A DNA stretch of 64,000 bases from Amycolatopsis alkalitolerans. Lineage in GTDB: Bacteria; Actinomycetota; Actinomycetes; Mycobacteriales; Pseudonocardiaceae. Under the pieces are notes generated by a model, which saw only the letters and a list, made by a program, of their open reading frames with translations, had not been told where the DNA came from and did no database searches. Location: contig NZ_VDFW01000011.1 in NCBI RefSeq assembly GCF_006152065.1, positions 62,001-126,000 on the forward strand, in the 5' to 3' direction. Below are positions 13,916 to 22,825 of the stretch, piece by piece. How positions within the stretch are numbered: the stretch's first letter is position 1; each line of letters starts with the position of its first letter. A program made the position numbers and the translations under genes.

Positions 13916-15258
13916 CCGGCTTTCTGACCGAGACCCCCAGCGTCTTCCAGGAGAAGGCGCCAGCGCAGCTGCGCGAGCACGCGGCGGCCGCGCTGACCAG
14001 AGCGCGGCGGCGCAGCACCACGCTCACCGACGCGGTCGGCGATGAGGATCTGGTGCGCCAGCATTCCAAGCTCATGTCCCCGCTGGTATGGGATCTCGCC
14101 CATATCGGCAGCCAGGAGGAGCTGTGGCTGGTGCGGGACGTCGGCGGGCGGGAGCCGCTGCGTCCCGACATCGACGACTTGTACGACGCGTTCCAGCATC
14201 CGCGCGCCGACCGGCCGTCGCTGCCGTTGCTCGGGCCCGCCGAGGCCCGCAGGTACGTCGGCGAGGTGCGCGCGAAGGCCTTCGAGGTGCTCGAACACGC
14301 GCCGCTGGAAGGCCGGCGGCTCACCGAGTCGGCGTTCGCCTTCGGCATGATCACCCAGCACGAGCAGCAGCACGACGAGACGATGCTGGCCACGCACCAG
14401 TTGCGCCGGGGTGAGCCGGTGCTGCACGCGCCGGCCGCGCCGGGCGCGCGCGGCGGGCCGCTGCCCGCCGAGGTGCTGGTGCCGGGCGGGCCGTTCCTGA
14501 TGGGCACGAGCGTCGAGCCGTGGGCGCTGGACAACGAGCGCCCGGCGCACGAGAAGCACGTGGACGCGTTCTTCATCGACACCACCCCGGTCACCAACGG
14601 CGAGTTCATCGAGTTCCTCGAGTCCGGCGGCTACGACCAGCGGCAGTGGTGGAGCGAACGCGGCTGGGAGTACCGGATGGCGCACGACATCACCGCGCCC
14701 CGGTTCTGGCGGCGCGAGTCCCGCGGCTGGTGGCGTACCCGGTTCGGGGCCGACGAACGCGTGCCGGCCGATCAGCCGGTGGTGCACGTGTCGTTCTACG
14801 AGGCCGAAGCCTATGCGGCGTGGGCGGGCAAGCGGCTGCCCACCGAGGCCGAATGGGAGAAGGCCGCCCGGTTCGACCCGGCCACCGGCCGGTCGCGCCG
14901 TTACCCGTGGGGCGACGAGGAGCCCGCGCCCGAGCACGCGAATCTCGGGCAGGCGCACCTGAGCCCGGCGGCGGCCGGGGCGTATCCGGCCGGCGCTTCG
15001 GCGCTGGGCGTGCACCAGTTGATCGGGGACGTGTGGGAGTGGACGAGCACGGACTTCCACGGGTACCCGGGGTTCGCCGCCTTCCCGTACCGCGAGTACT
15101 CGGAGGTGTTCTTCGGCCCGGAGTACAAGGTGCTGCGCGGCGGTTCGTTCGGCACCGACGCGGCCGCGATCCGCGGCACGTTCCGCAACTGGGACTTCCC
15201 GGTCAGGCGCCAGATCTTCTCAGGCTTCCGCTGCGCGAGGGACGGCGACGGTGTGTAG
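13912..15258 (+). CDS. egtB: Ergothioneine synthase EgtB (iron sulfoxide synthase)
   Basis: 448 aa non-haem iron enzyme that joins gamma-glutamylcysteine to hercynine with O2. An N-terminal DinB-like domain (about 10-170) carries the iron histidines: one in DLAHIGSQEE and two in QHEQQHDE. A C-terminal formylglycine-generating/sulfatase-modifying domain (about 185-445) contains PVTNGEFIEFLESGGY, GKRLPTEAEWEKAAR, WEWTSTDF and LRGGSFGT. GTG 13912 overlaps the egtA stop (GTGA) and follows GGGAGGGGA. The open frame further upstream is a shadow of egtA. Its last 8 bp overlap egtC. Confidence 0.96.
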   Translation: MTGFLTETPSVFQEKAPAQLREHAAAALTRARRRSTTLTDAVGDEDLVRQHSKLMSPLVWDLAHIGSQEELWLVRDVGGREPLRPDIDDLYDAFQHPRADRPSLPLLGPAEARRYVGEVRAKAFEVLEHAPLEGRRLTESAFAFGMITQHEQQHDETMLATHQLRRGEPVLHAPAAPGARGGPLPAEVLVPGGPFLMGTSVEPWALDNERPAHEKHVDAFFIDTTPVTNGEFIEFLESGGYDQRQWWSERGWEYRMAHDITAPRFWRRESRGWWRTRFGADERVPADQPVVHVSFYEAEAYAAWAGKRLPTEAEWEKAARFDPATGRSRRYPWGDEEPAPEHANLGQAHLSPAAAGAYPAGASALGVHQLIGDVWEWTSTDFHGYPGFAAFPYREYSEVFFGPEYKVLRGGSFGTDAAAIRGTFRNWDFPVRRQIFSGFRCARDGDGV

Positions 15259-16009
15259 GCATCTGGGATATCTGGGCCCGCCGGCGTCCCCGGCCGGGCT
15301 GGTGTTCGGCGCACCGCATTCCCTGCTGCACCAGTCCTACGCGCCCGCGGACATGCGCGGCGGCGGCTCGGTGAACGCCGACGGCTTCGGGATGGCCTGG
15401 TACACCGGTGATTCCCCGGTCCGGTACCGGCGCGCCGGTCCGATCTGGACGGATCAGGACGCGCCGGTGCTTGCCCGATCGGTGCGCACGGGCGCGTTCG
15501 TGGCGGCGGTGCGCAACGGCACCCCCGGTATGCCGGCCACCGAGGCCGCGGTCGCGCCGTTCGTGGACGGACGCTGGTCGTTCAGCCACAACGGGATGGT
15601 GACCGGCTGGCCCGGCTCGCTGGCCGAGCTCGCCGGGAAGCTGCCGGCCGCCGACCTGCTCACGCTCGAGGCGCCCACGGATTCCGCCGTGCTGTGGGCC
15701 CTGCTGCGCGAGCGGCTGCGCGCCGGGGAGGATCCGGTGCGCGCCAGTGCCGAGCTGATCACGAAGGTCGAGTCCGCCGCCCCCGGCTCGCGGCTCAACC
15801 TCCTGCTGACCGACGGCGAAACCCTGGTGGCCACCGCGTGGACGCATGCGCTGTCGCTGCGCGAAAGCGGCGGAGCCGTCGTGGTCGCGTCCGAACCCAC
15901 CGACACGGCGCCGGGCTGGGTGCCGGTGCCGGACCGGCATGCCGTCGTCGCGCGAGGCGGCCCGGCCGAGATCATTCCCCTCGAAGCTGATCGGAGTGCC
16001 CGCTCATGA
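15251..16009 (+). CDS. egtC: Gamma-glutamyl hercynylcysteine sulfoxide hydrolase EgtC
   Basis: 252 aa class-II glutamine amidotransferase-like (Ntn) hydrolase that removes glutamate from the EgtB product. The catalytic Cys2 follows the initiator (MCRHLGYLG), with NADGFGMAWY and SFSHNGMVTGW as substrate-site motifs. The GTG start lies inside the end of egtB, an 8-bp overlap indicating coupling. The 3' end overlaps egtD by 4 bp. Confidence 0.95.
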   Translation: MCRHLGYLGPPASPAGLVFGAPHSLLHQSYAPADMRGGGSVNADGFGMAWYTGDSPVRYRRAGPIWTDQDAPVLARSVRTGAFVAAVRNGTPGMPATEAAVAPFVDGRWSFSHNGMVTGWPGSLAELAGKLPAADLLTLEAPTDSAVLWALLRERLRAGEDPVRASAELITKVESAAPGSRLNLLLTDGETLVATAWTHALSLRESGGAVVVASEPTDTAPGWVPVPDRHAVVARGGPAEIIPLEADRSARS

Positions 16010-16995
16010 CCGAGCCCGAGCTCGATGTCCACAGTGAACCCGGCGACCTGACCGAAGCGCTGCGCACGGACGTCCGGTCCGGTTTCTCGGCGGCGCAGAA
16101 ATGGTTGCCCGCCAAGTGGTTCTACGACGCCCGCGGCAGCGAGCTGTTCGAGGAGATCACCAGGCTGCCCGAGTACTACCCGACCAGGGCCGAGCGCGAG
16201 ACGCTCGACCGCGAGGCCGCCGAGATCGCCCGCGTGACCGGCGCGCGGACCCTGGTCGAACTGGGCTCGGGGTCGAGCGAGAAGACGCGCCTGCTGCTCG
16301 ACGGGCTGCGCGCGTACGGCACGCTGAAGACGTTCGTGCCGCTCGACGTGTCCCCGGCGGCGCTCACTGAAGCGGTCAAGGCGATCCAGGCGGAGTATCC
16401 GGGTCTGGACGTGCGCGGGGTCGTCGGCGACTTCACCGAGCACCTCGGCCTGCTGCCGGGCCAGCCGCCACGGATCGTGGCCTTCCTCGGCGGCACGATC
16501 GGCAACTTCCTGCCCGCGGACCGGCTCAAGTTCCTGCGCTCGGTCCGGGACGTGCTCACCGCGGGGGAGTGGCTGCTGCTCGGCACGGACCTGGTCAAGG
16601 ACGCGGGCACGCTCATGCGCGCCTATGACGACGCGGCCGGGGTCACGGCCCAGTTCAACCTGAACATGCTCCGCGTGGTCAACCGGGTGCTGGGCGCGGA
16701 CTTCGAACCGGGCCGGTTCGCGCATGAGTCCTATTGGGACGCCGAGCACGAGTGGATCGAGATGCGGCTGCGGGCCCGCGAGGACATGACCGTGCACATC
16801 CCGGGCGCCGCTATCGACGTGCGCTTCGACGAAGGCGAGTACATCCGCACGGAGATCTCCGCGAAGTTCCGTCCCGCCGGGGTCGCCGCGGAGCTCGCGG
16901 AGAGCGGGTTCACGCTGGAGCGCTGGTGGACCGACGGGCAGAACCGGTTCGGGGTGTCCCTCGCCAAGGCCGCCGGGGACGAAATGATCGAATAG
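16006..16995 (+). CDS. egtD: Histidine N-alpha-methyltransferase EgtD
   Basis: 329 aa SAM-dependent enzyme that trimethylates histidine to hercynine, the first committed step to ergothioneine. Motifs: KWFYDARGSELFEEITRLPEYY (substrate region), LVELGSGSSEKTRLLL (SAM motif I), PLDVSPAAL, FLGGTIGNF and LLGTDLVKD. ATG 16006 overlaps the egtC stop (ATGA). The order egtA-B-C-D is standard, but no egtE-like PLP lyase follows in the window. Confidence 0.97.
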   Translation: MTEPELDVHSEPGDLTEALRTDVRSGFSAAQKWLPAKWFYDARGSELFEEITRLPEYYPTRAERETLDREAAEIARVTGARTLVELGSGSSEKTRLLLDGLRAYGTLKTFVPLDVSPAALTEAVKAIQAEYPGLDVRGVVGDFTEHLGLLPGQPPRIVAFLGGTIGNFLPADRLKFLRSVRDVLTAGEWLLLGTDLVKDAGTLMRAYDDAAGVTAQFNLNMLRVVNRVLGADFEPGRFAHESYWDAEHEWIEMRLRAREDMTVHIPGAAIDVRFDEGEYIRTEISAKFRPAGVAAELAESGFTLERWWTDGQNRFGVSLAKAAGDEMIE

Positions 16996-16999
16996 GACA

Positions 17000-17467
17000 G
17001 TGAATCCTCTGAGGCGGGCTGCCCGCTGGCTGGGCTCCCGGCGCTGGTTCATGCGCGCGGCGAGGGCGGTGCCCTGGATCGACAAGCGCCTGTACCGGTA
17101 CTCCGGCGGCCGCGTGTCGCTGCTCGGGATCGCCACGTTGCCCTCGATGCGACTCACCACCGTCGGCCGCAGGAGCGGGCTGCGGCGCACGGTGAACCTG
17201 CTGTACTTCCCGCGTGGGGACGAGTTCGTGCTGGTCGGCTCCAACTGGGGGCGGACGCGTGACCCGGGCTGGGCGCACAATCTGCGCGCCCAGCCCAAGG
17301 CGGTCGTCGAGATCCGGCGGCGGGAGATCCCGGTGGTGGCGACGGAGATGACCGGGGAGCGGTACCCGGCCCTGTGGCGTGAGGTGCTCGCGTTCTGGCC
17401 GGGCTATGCCATGGAGCGAGCGGAGGCCGGCCGGGAGCTGCCGCTGTTCGTCCTCGCCAGGCGGTGA
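17000..17467 (+). CDS. Deazaflavin (F420)-dependent nitroreductase-family protein
   Basis: 155 aa Ddn/FDOR split-beta-barrel family, which uses reduced F420 to reduce quinones or nitro compounds. Characteristic blocks are LTTVGRRSGLRRTVNLLYF, VGSNWGRTRDPGWAHNLRAQPKAVVEI and the C-terminal YPALWREVLAFWPGYAMERAEAGRELPLFVL. GTG 17000 is 4 bp after the egtD stop, so it is probably part of the egt transcript. A link to ergothioneine is suggested only by position. It stands where egtE is found in some genomes but belongs to a different fold. Confidence 0.88.
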   Translation: MNPLRRAARWLGSRRWFMRAARAVPWIDKRLYRYSGGRVSLLGIATLPSMRLTTVGRRSGLRRTVNLLYFPRGDEFVLVGSNWGRTRDPGWAHNLRAQPKAVVEIRRREIPVVATEMTGERYPALWREVLAFWPGYAMERAEAGRELPLFVLARR

Positions 17468-17471
17468 CACG

Positions 17472-17687
17472 TCACCAGGTCGCGGCGAGGCGGCGCCGGA
17501 CCCAGACCGGCCACAGCGGCCGTGCCTTCCGGATCTCCCGGTCGCAGATCCGGCTGCGCCACAACTCGTCCCGGATGACCCGGGCCGACGCGCCTTTCCA
17601 GGTGCCGAATTCGACGATGTGCCCGGGTACGGGCCGGGCCAGCGAGACGGTGAGTTCGAGCACCTGCGCCCGCGAAGGGTAGGTCAC
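17472..17687 (-). pseudogene. Remnant of a SAM-dependent methyltransferase
   Basis: 71 codons from GTG. The first part (QVLELTVSLARPVPG, then HIVEFGTWKGASARVI) resembles the N-terminus and SAM motif of TylF-like or other class I methyltransferases. After WRSRI the similarity stops and a basic tail leads to a stop. A real enzyme would need about 150 more residues, and no other minus-strand frame continues it. I read it as a decayed fragment, but a small intact protein is possible. Confidence 0.4.
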
Positions 17688-17697
17688 GCGACATCGG

Positions 17698-17949
17698 CGT
17701 GCTCGAGCGGCCGGGGGGCGAGCTCGAGGTGAGCCCGCCGCCGGAGATCTTCGCCGCCCAGGAGCACACTTTTTCGGCTATGAGGCCAAATGCGGCGATA
17801 CCAAGACGGTGCTCCAGGTACCGGCCGAAGTGGACGCGGCGGTCACCGAACAGCTCGGGCGGGCCGCGGGGCTGGGCTATCCCGCGCTGCTGGACATCCT
17901 GATCGACACGGCGCTACAGGCCGCCGGAAGTCCGGTATATCCGGTTTAG
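17698..17949 (+). other. Open but unrecognised stretch before efeO
   Basis: One plus-strand frame ending at TAG 17947-17949 encodes a plausible-looking segment (AKCGDTKTVLQVPAEVDAAV, then LGRAAGLGYPALLDILIDTAL) but has no convincing start or Shine-Dalgarno. I recognise no family. It may be the tail of a lost gene, like the methyltransferase remnant next to it. Together these fill most of the 17468-18081 gap. Confidence 0.25.
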
Positions 17950-17961
17950 ACCGAGATGCGA

Positions 17962-18041
17962 GTAACTTCGCGTGAACACTCGCTGAACCTCTCCGCCGGT
18001 CTCTTCAGTGCGGTCTGAAGTTCACCTCCGCCGCTTACGCT
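17962..18041 (+). promoter_or_regulatory. Direct repeats and dyad upstream of efeO (candidate PHO box and promoter)
   Basis: Three units with an exact 11-bp period lie at 17963-17966, 17973-17977 and 17984-17988 (gtaac, tgaac, tgaac on this strand; GTTCA-type on the other), the layout of actinobacterial PhoP boxes. GTTCACC also occurs at 18020-18026. A dyad cttcag-N6-ctgaag covers 18003-18020. TACGCT (18036-18041) is a possible -10 box, 40 nt before GTG 18082. Factor identity is inferred. Confidence 0.45.
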
Positions 18042-18081
18042 CCGCTGGCAGTCTTCAGCCATTCGAGGGATAAGGGGCACA

Positions 18082-19248
18082 GTGTCGCGCTGGGTTTGGG
18101 GCGTGGTGCTCGCTGTGGTGGTGATCGGTGCGGGCACCGGCGTGGCGGTCTGGCGCACCACTTCGACGACGACGGCGGCCGGTGATCCGGTCATCACGAT
18201 CTCGCGGTCGTCGTGCGGGCAGGGGTGGACCGATCCGAAACCGGGCCCGCAGACCTTCCAGGTCCGCAACACCGGTGCGGTGACCGCGGAGGCCGATCTC
18301 GTCGATCCGGCGACCGGCACCGTCTTCGGCGAGGTCGAGGGCATCGGGCCCGGCACGACCCGGACGATGGAGGTCACCCTCGGCAACGGGACCTACGCCT
18401 TCCGCTGCACACCGGAGGAAACCGAGCCGATCACCGGCCCCAGCGTCACGATCACCGGCGGCACCGACCGCTCCGGCCCGGCCGTCGTCCCGGTCACCCG
18501 CAATGATCTGCTCGGGCCTTCGCGCGACTACCAGAACTACGTGTCGGCCGGACTCGGCACGCTGGCAGGAGAAACGGACGCGCTCGCCGGCGCCGTGCAC
18601 TCGCAGGACCGCGCCGCCGCCGAAGCGGCTTGGCTCACCGCGCACCTGACCTACGAGCGGCTCGGCGCCGCCTACGCCGCCTTCGGTGACTCCGACCGCG
18701 CCATCAACGGCACGGCCGACGGCCTGCCCGGCGGTACCGCCGATCCCGGGTTCACCGGTTTCCACCGCCTCGAGTACGGCCTGTGGCGCGGCGAAGGCAT
18801 GCCCGCGCTGGGCGCCGTCGCCGACCGGCTCGACACCGACGTGCACACGCTGCGCGACGGCTTCGGCCAGCTGCAGATCGACCCGAACGAGTTGGGCCTG
18901 CGGGCCCACGAGATCCTGGAGAACACCCTGCAGTTCGAACTCACCGGGCACACCGACTACGGCAGCGGCACGAACCTCGCGACCGCCGAGGCGAACCTCG
19001 ACGGCACCCGCGAGGTGCTCAACGTCCTGCGCCCCTTGCTGGCGACCCGGCTGCCGATGTCCGATGTGGACAAATGGCTCGACCGCACGGACAAGGCGCT
19101 GCGCTCGGCGCAGAAGCCCGGCGGAAGCTGGACCCCGGTCACGCAGCTGAGCAGGACGCAGCACGAGCAGATCGACGGTGCGGTCAGCGAACTCGTCGAG
19201 CGCCTGGCCCCGATCGCCGCGATCACCGAGCCGAGGCGGGTTTCGTGA
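18082..19248 (+). CDS. efeO: EfeO-type iron uptake protein (cupredoxin + M75 imelysin-like)
   Basis: 388 aa envelope protein of the EfeUOB system. An N-terminal membrane anchor or signal (about 4-25, [20 protein letters not shown]) precedes a cupredoxin-like domain (about 35-125) and an M75 domain (about 140-380) with the HxxE motif in [10 protein letters not shown] and [14 protein letters not shown]. It binds Fe(II)/Fe(III) and passes iron to the permease EfeU. efeU is not adjacent. GTG 18082 follows ataaggggcac. It overlaps efeB by 4 bp. Confidence 0.92.
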   Translation: MSRWVWGVVLAVVVIGAGTGVAVWRTTSTTTAAGDPVITISRSSCGQGWTDPKPGPQTFQVRNTGAVTAEADLVDPATGTVFGEVEGIGPGTTRTMEVTLGNGTYAFRCTPEETEPITGPSVTITGGTDRSGPAVVPVTRNDLLGPSRDYQNYVSAGLGTLAGETDALAGAVHSQDRAAAEAAWLTAHLTYERLGAAYAAFGDSDRAINGTADGLPGGTADPGFTGFHRLEYGLWRGEGMPALGAVADRLDTDVHTLRDGFGQLQIDPNELGLRAHEILENTLQFELTGHTDYGSGTNLATAEANLDGTREVLNVLRPLLATRLPMSDVDKWLDRTDKALRSAQKPGGSWTPVTQLSRTQHEQIDGAVSELVERLAPIAAITEPRRVS

Positions 19249-20429
19249 CCGTCCGCCGTCGCTCCTTCCTGCGTGGCGCGGTGCTCGGCGCCGGCGCGAC
19301 CGCGGCCGTCGCGGGCACCGGCGCGGCCGCCGCGGACACGGAGAACCTGCCGTTCCACGGCATGCACCAGGCCGGCATCGTGCGCACCCCGCCCCCGCAG
19401 TCCATTGTGGCCTCGTTCGACGCCATCGCCGAGAACCGGGCCGAGCTCACGGATCTGTTGCGCGCCATCACCGATCGCGCCCGGTTCCTGACCACCGGCG
19501 GCTCGCCGCCCGCGGTCGGGATCACCGCGCCGCCCGCGGACTCCGGGGTGCTCGGGCCCACGGTCCCGGCCGACGGCCTCACCGTCACCCTCGGCGTCGG
19601 GGCATCGTTGTTCGACGACCGCTACGGCCTCGCCGGCCGCAAACCGGCCAAGCTGACCGCGATGCGCACGTTCCCCAACGACGCCCTCGATCCCGCGCAG
19701 TGCCACGGCGACCTGAGCCTGGTCGTGGCCGGGGGTCACCCGGACACCGTCGTGCACGCCCTGCGTGACATCACCCGCGCGACCCGCGGCGGTATGCAAC
19801 TTCGCTGGCGTATCAACGGGTTCGGCTCGCCGCCGCGGCCACAGGGCACTCCGCGCAACCTGATGGGCTTCAAGGACGGCATCGCCAACCCCTCCGGTGC
19901 CGACCTCGACCGGCTCGTCTGGGCCGGAGGCGGTGGCGAGCCCGCGTGGACAGCGGGCGGCAGCTACCAGGTGATCCGGCTGATCCGGATGCTTGTCGAG
20001 TTCTGGGACCGCGTGTCGGTGAACGAACAGGAGAACATCTTCGGCCGCCGCCGCGACAGCGGAGCTCCGCTCGACGGTATGCACGAGAACGACATCCCGC
20101 AGTACGCGCAAGATCCCATCGGCACCGTCATCCCGCTCACCAGCCATATCCGGCTGGCCAACCCGCGCACGCGGGCGACCGATTCGAGCCGGATCCTGCG
20201 CCGCGCGTGCAACTACGACCGCGGCGTCGACACCAACGGGAACCTCGACATGGGGCTGATCTTCATGTGTTACCAGCAGGACGTGGCGCGCCAGTTCGAA
20301 GCCGTGCAGACGCGGCTGATCGGCGAGCCGCTCGTCGACTACATCTCGCCGTTCGGCGGCGGGTACTTCTTCGCACTGCCCGGCGTGTCCGGGCCCGATG
20401 ACCACTTCGGCCGGGCGCTGGTCGCCTGA
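19245..20429 (+). CDS. efeB: DyP-type peroxidase EfeB, Tat-exported
   Basis: 394 aa haem peroxidase, thought to oxidise Fe(II) or act on haem outside the membrane in the Efe system. The N-terminus has a twin-arginine signal ([21 protein letters not shown]). The DyP motif GxxDG appears as GFKDGIANP, and the proximal region includes [11 protein letters not shown] and [11 protein letters not shown] 19245 overlaps the efeO stop (GTGA); the longer upstream frame is a shadow of efeO. The phosphoesterase follows 39 bp later. Confidence 0.94.
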   Translation: MTVRRRSFLRGAVLGAGATAAVAGTGAAAADTENLPFHGMHQAGIVRTPPPQSIVASFDAIAENRAELTDLLRAITDRARFLTTGGSPPAVGITAPPADSGVLGPTVPADGLTVTLGVGASLFDDRYGLAGRKPAKLTAMRTFPNDALDPAQCHGDLSLVVAGGHPDTVVHALRDITRATRGGMQLRWRINGFGSPPRPQGTPRNLMGFKDGIANPSGADLDRLVWAGGGGEPAWTAGGSYQVIRLIRMLVEFWDRVSVNEQENIFGRRRDSGAPLDGMHENDIPQYAQDPIGTVIPLTSHIRLANPRTRATDSSRILRRACNYDRGVDTNGNLDMGLIFMCYQQDVARQFEAVQTRLIGEPLVDYISPFGGGYFFALPGVSGPDDHFGRALVA

Positions 20430-20468
20430 CCGGAGGGGATCCGCTCCCACCATCAGTAGGAGGACACT

Positions 20469-22109
20469 GTGGACAGAGCTTCCGGCGTCAAGCGCCGTAA
20501 GCGAATGCTGCTCGGCGGCGGCGCGGCCGCCGTCGTGGCAGGGGTGGCCATCGCCGTCACCACGACGGTCGGCGGCGCCGATGCGCAACCGCTGCAGCCG
20601 AAGCACGCCGACGGGCTGAACACGGCGACACCGATCAAGCACGTCGTGGTGATCTTCGGCGAGAACGTCTCGTTCGACCACTACTTCGGCACGTACCCGA
20701 ACGCGGCCAACACCGACGGCACGCCGTTCACCGCGGCGAAGGGTACGCCGCACGTCGATGGGCTGACGCCGAAGCTGCTCAACAACAACCCGAACGCCTA
20801 CAACCCGAAGCGGCTGTCCCCCAGCCAGGCGCTCACCTGCGACCAGAACCACAACTACAACAAGGAACAGCTGGCGTTCGACGGCGGCAAGATGGACAAG
20901 TTCGTCGAGAACACCGAGACGGACAAGTGCACCGGGCAGCCCGTCCTGTTCGGCGAGCCGGGCCTGGTCATGGACTACTACGACGGCAACACCGTCACCG
21001 GGCTGTGGAACTACGCTCAGCACTACGCGATGAGCGACAACTCCTTCGACACCCAGTTCGGCCCGTCCACCCCGGGCGCGCTCAACCTGATCTCCGGTCA
21101 GACCCACGGCGCGCAGGCCGTCACCTCGGTGACCAACCAGCCGACCTCGGACTCGTACGTGGTGAAGTCGCCCGACGCGAACGGCATCGGGACCGACGCC
21201 ACCGACTCCGACCCGGCGTGGGACGACTGCTCGGACAACAACCACACCTCCACCGACAACCTCCTGGCCATGCACGGCACCAACATCGGTGACCTGCTCA
21301 ACGCCAAGGACGTGACGTGGGGCTGGTTCGAGGGCGGCTTCCGGCCGACCGGCAACGCCAACGGGTACGCGGTGTGCGGGCAGAGCCACACCAACGTCGG
21401 CGGCAACAAGTCGGTGGACTACATCCCGCACCACGAGCCGTTCCAGTACTACAAGTCGACGGCCAACCCGAAGCACCTGCCGCCGAGCTCGGTGGCCGCG
21501 ATCGGGCAGACCGACCAGGCCAATCACCAGTACGACACCAGCGACTTCGACGCCGCGCTGAAGGCGGGGAACATGCCCGCGGTCAGCTTCCTGAAGGCCC
21601 CGGCCTACCAGGACGGGCACGCGGGTTACTCCGACCCGCTGGACGAGCAGCAGTTCGTGGTGAAGGAGATCAACGCGATCCAGCACTCCAAGGACTGGGC
21701 CTCGACCGCGATCGTGGTGGCCTATGACGACTCCGACGGCTGGTACGACCACGTCGACTCGAAGATCGTCAACGGCTCTCACGACCCGACGCAGGACTCC
21801 GCGGTGTGCAGCTCGGTCAAGAAGACCCTGGGCGGCTACAACGACCGCTGCGGCTACGGTCCGCGGCAGCCGCTGATGGTGATCTCGCCGTTCGCCAAGA
21901 CGAACTTCGTCGACCACACCCTGACCGACCAGACCTCGCCGCTGAAGCTGATCGAGGACAACTGGTTCACCGGGGGCATCGGCGGCGGGTCGTACGACGC
22001 GATCGCCGGTGGGCTGTGGAACATGCTGGACTTCCGCGGGCGTCCCGCGCCCGCCGTCCAGCTCGACCCGAAGACCGGCGCCGTCATGAACGGCGGTCAC
22101 GAGCACTGA
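20469..22109 (+). CDS. Secreted phosphoesterase (phospholipase C / acid phosphatase family)
   Basis: 546 aa. Signal-like N-terminus (KRRKRMLLGGGAAAVVAG), then the alkaline-phosphatase-fold phosphoesterase domain: VVVIFGENVSFDHYFGTYPN (metal and nucleophile region), NSFDTQFGPSTPGALNLISG, VVAYDDSDGWYDHV and RQPLMVISPFAK. It probably releases phosphate from phospholipids or phosphoesters outside the cell. GTG 20469 has TAGGAGG just upstream. It shares a transcript with efeO-efeB, judging by the short gap, and ends at a strong terminator. The exact substrate is unknown. Confidence 0.9.
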   Translation: MDRASGVKRRKRMLLGGGAAAVVAGVAIAVTTTVGGADAQPLQPKHADGLNTATPIKHVVVIFGENVSFDHYFGTYPNAANTDGTPFTAAKGTPHVDGLTPKLLNNNPNAYNPKRLSPSQALTCDQNHNYNKEQLAFDGGKMDKFVENTETDKCTGQPVLFGEPGLVMDYYDGNTVTGLWNYAQHYAMSDNSFDTQFGPSTPGALNLISGQTHGAQAVTSVTNQPTSDSYVVKSPDANGIGTDATDSDPAWDDCSDNNHTSTDNLLAMHGTNIGDLLNAKDVTWGWFEGGFRPTGNANGYAVCGQSHTNVGGNKSVDYIPHHEPFQYYKSTANPKHLPPSSVAAIGQTDQANHQYDTSDFDAALKAGNMPAVSFLKAPAYQDGHAGYSDPLDEQQFVVKEINAIQHSKDWASTAIVVAYDDSDGWYDHVDSKIVNGSHDPTQDSAVCSSVKKTLGGYNDRCGYGPRQPLMVISPFAKTNFVDHTLTDQTSPLKLIEDNWFTGGIGGGSYDAIAGGLWNMLDFRGRPAPAVQLDPKTGAVMNGGHEH

Positions 22110-22124
22110 CCGGTTGCTAGACCG

Positions 22125-22164
22125 GAAAGCGCTCCCTCACCTTTCTGCGTGGGGGAGCGCTTTC
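22125..22164. terminator. Strong hairpin terminator between phosphoesterase and vapC
   Basis: Arms 22125-22140 and 22149-22164 (gaaagcgctccctcac / gtgggggagcgctttc) pair over 16 bp with one G-U, 8-nt loop. It lies between convergent genes and can serve both. Confidence 0.85.
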
Positions 22165-22177
22165 TCTTGCCGGGCGT

Positions 22178-22576
22178 TCAGGGCGTGATTCCGGTGACCC
22201 CGGGGAGCTGCCCGAATCGTGCTTTGGCGTCGAGCGAAACGACGGTTCGGCCGGTCTCGGCCGCGTGCGCGGCGATGATCAGGTCGTGGGCGCCGCGCGG
22301 CGTGCCCGCGCGGCGCACGTGGGCGATGAGCTGGGCGTGGCAAGCGGCTGTCCGCCGGCCGTAGTCCAGGATTGCGACGTCCGCCAGGAGCAAGTCCAGT
22401 CTGCGTGCCCGTGCGGCAGCCCGTTGCTGGGTGTCGGCGAGTTCGATCCCCACCCGGAACTCGGCCACGGTCACCGCCGCGACGGCGAGTTCGTCGTCGT
22501 CGAAGATCGTCCTGTCGATCGTTCCGCGCTCGTAGGCGATCAGGACTCCCGTGTCGAGGATCAGGCTTCGGCCCAC
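22178..22576 (-). CDS. vapC: VapC-family toxin (PIN-domain ribonuclease)
   Basis: 132 aa PIN domain; toxins of this type cleave tRNA or rRNA. The acidic active-site set is visible: Asp in LILDTGVLI, Glu in VTVAEFRVG, Asp in GAHDLIIAAHA and Asp in VSLDAKARF. It starts inside the last codons of the antitoxin gene (16-bp overlap), so the antitoxin is made first. Confidence 0.9.
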   Translation of the reverse strand: MGRSLILDTGVLIAYERGTIDRTIFDDDELAVAAVTVAEFRVGIELADTQQRAAARARRLDLLLADVAILDYGRRTAACHAQLIAHVRRAGTPRGAHDLIIAAHAAETGRTVVSLDAKARFGQLPGVTGITP

Positions 22577-22824
22577 GGATCCCCCGTCTCATCGGAAACG
22601 AGCGCCAGCGCGCCGGCGATGTCGGACTCGTAGTCGTCGTCGAACGGCGGTACATCGCCGTTCTCCAGAGCGAGCCGCACGTCACGGCCCGTTCGTCGCG
22701 GTGCCGGCGCGACCGTCGCCACCGTGCGACCGTGCCGCACGATGGTGATGGTTTCCCCGTGCTCGGCGCGGTCGAGTACGGCGGAGAAGTTCCGAGAGGC
22801 CTCGGCGGCCGTCATCGTCGTCAT
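22561..22824 (-). CDS. Phd/YefM-type antitoxin of the VapC pair
   Basis: 87 aa. The N-terminal Phd fold reads MTAAEASRNFSAVLDRAEHG then ETITIVRHGRTVATVAP; the acidic C-terminus (FDDDYESDIAGAL) would wrap the toxin. A TATTCT box lies 6 nt upstream of ATG 22824 with no Shine-Dalgarno, so it is probably leaderless. A perfect palindrome covers that box and is the likely autorepression site. Confidence 0.9.
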   Translation of the reverse strand: MTTMTAAEASRNFSAVLDRAEHGETITIVRHGRTVATVAPAPRRTGRDVRLALENGDVPPFDDDYESDIAGALALVSDETGDPWAEA

Positions 22825-22825
22825 G

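Noticed and set aside
17000-17467. egtE
   Set aside because: The product has Ddn/FDOR motifs and 155 residues; EgtE is a PLP-dependent enzyme of about 370-390 residues.
18957-22106. 1049-codon open frame on the minus strand
   Set aside because: It is antisense to efeO, efeB and the phosphoesterase, has Val/Arg/Asp-rich content without motifs, and arises from third-position GC bias.
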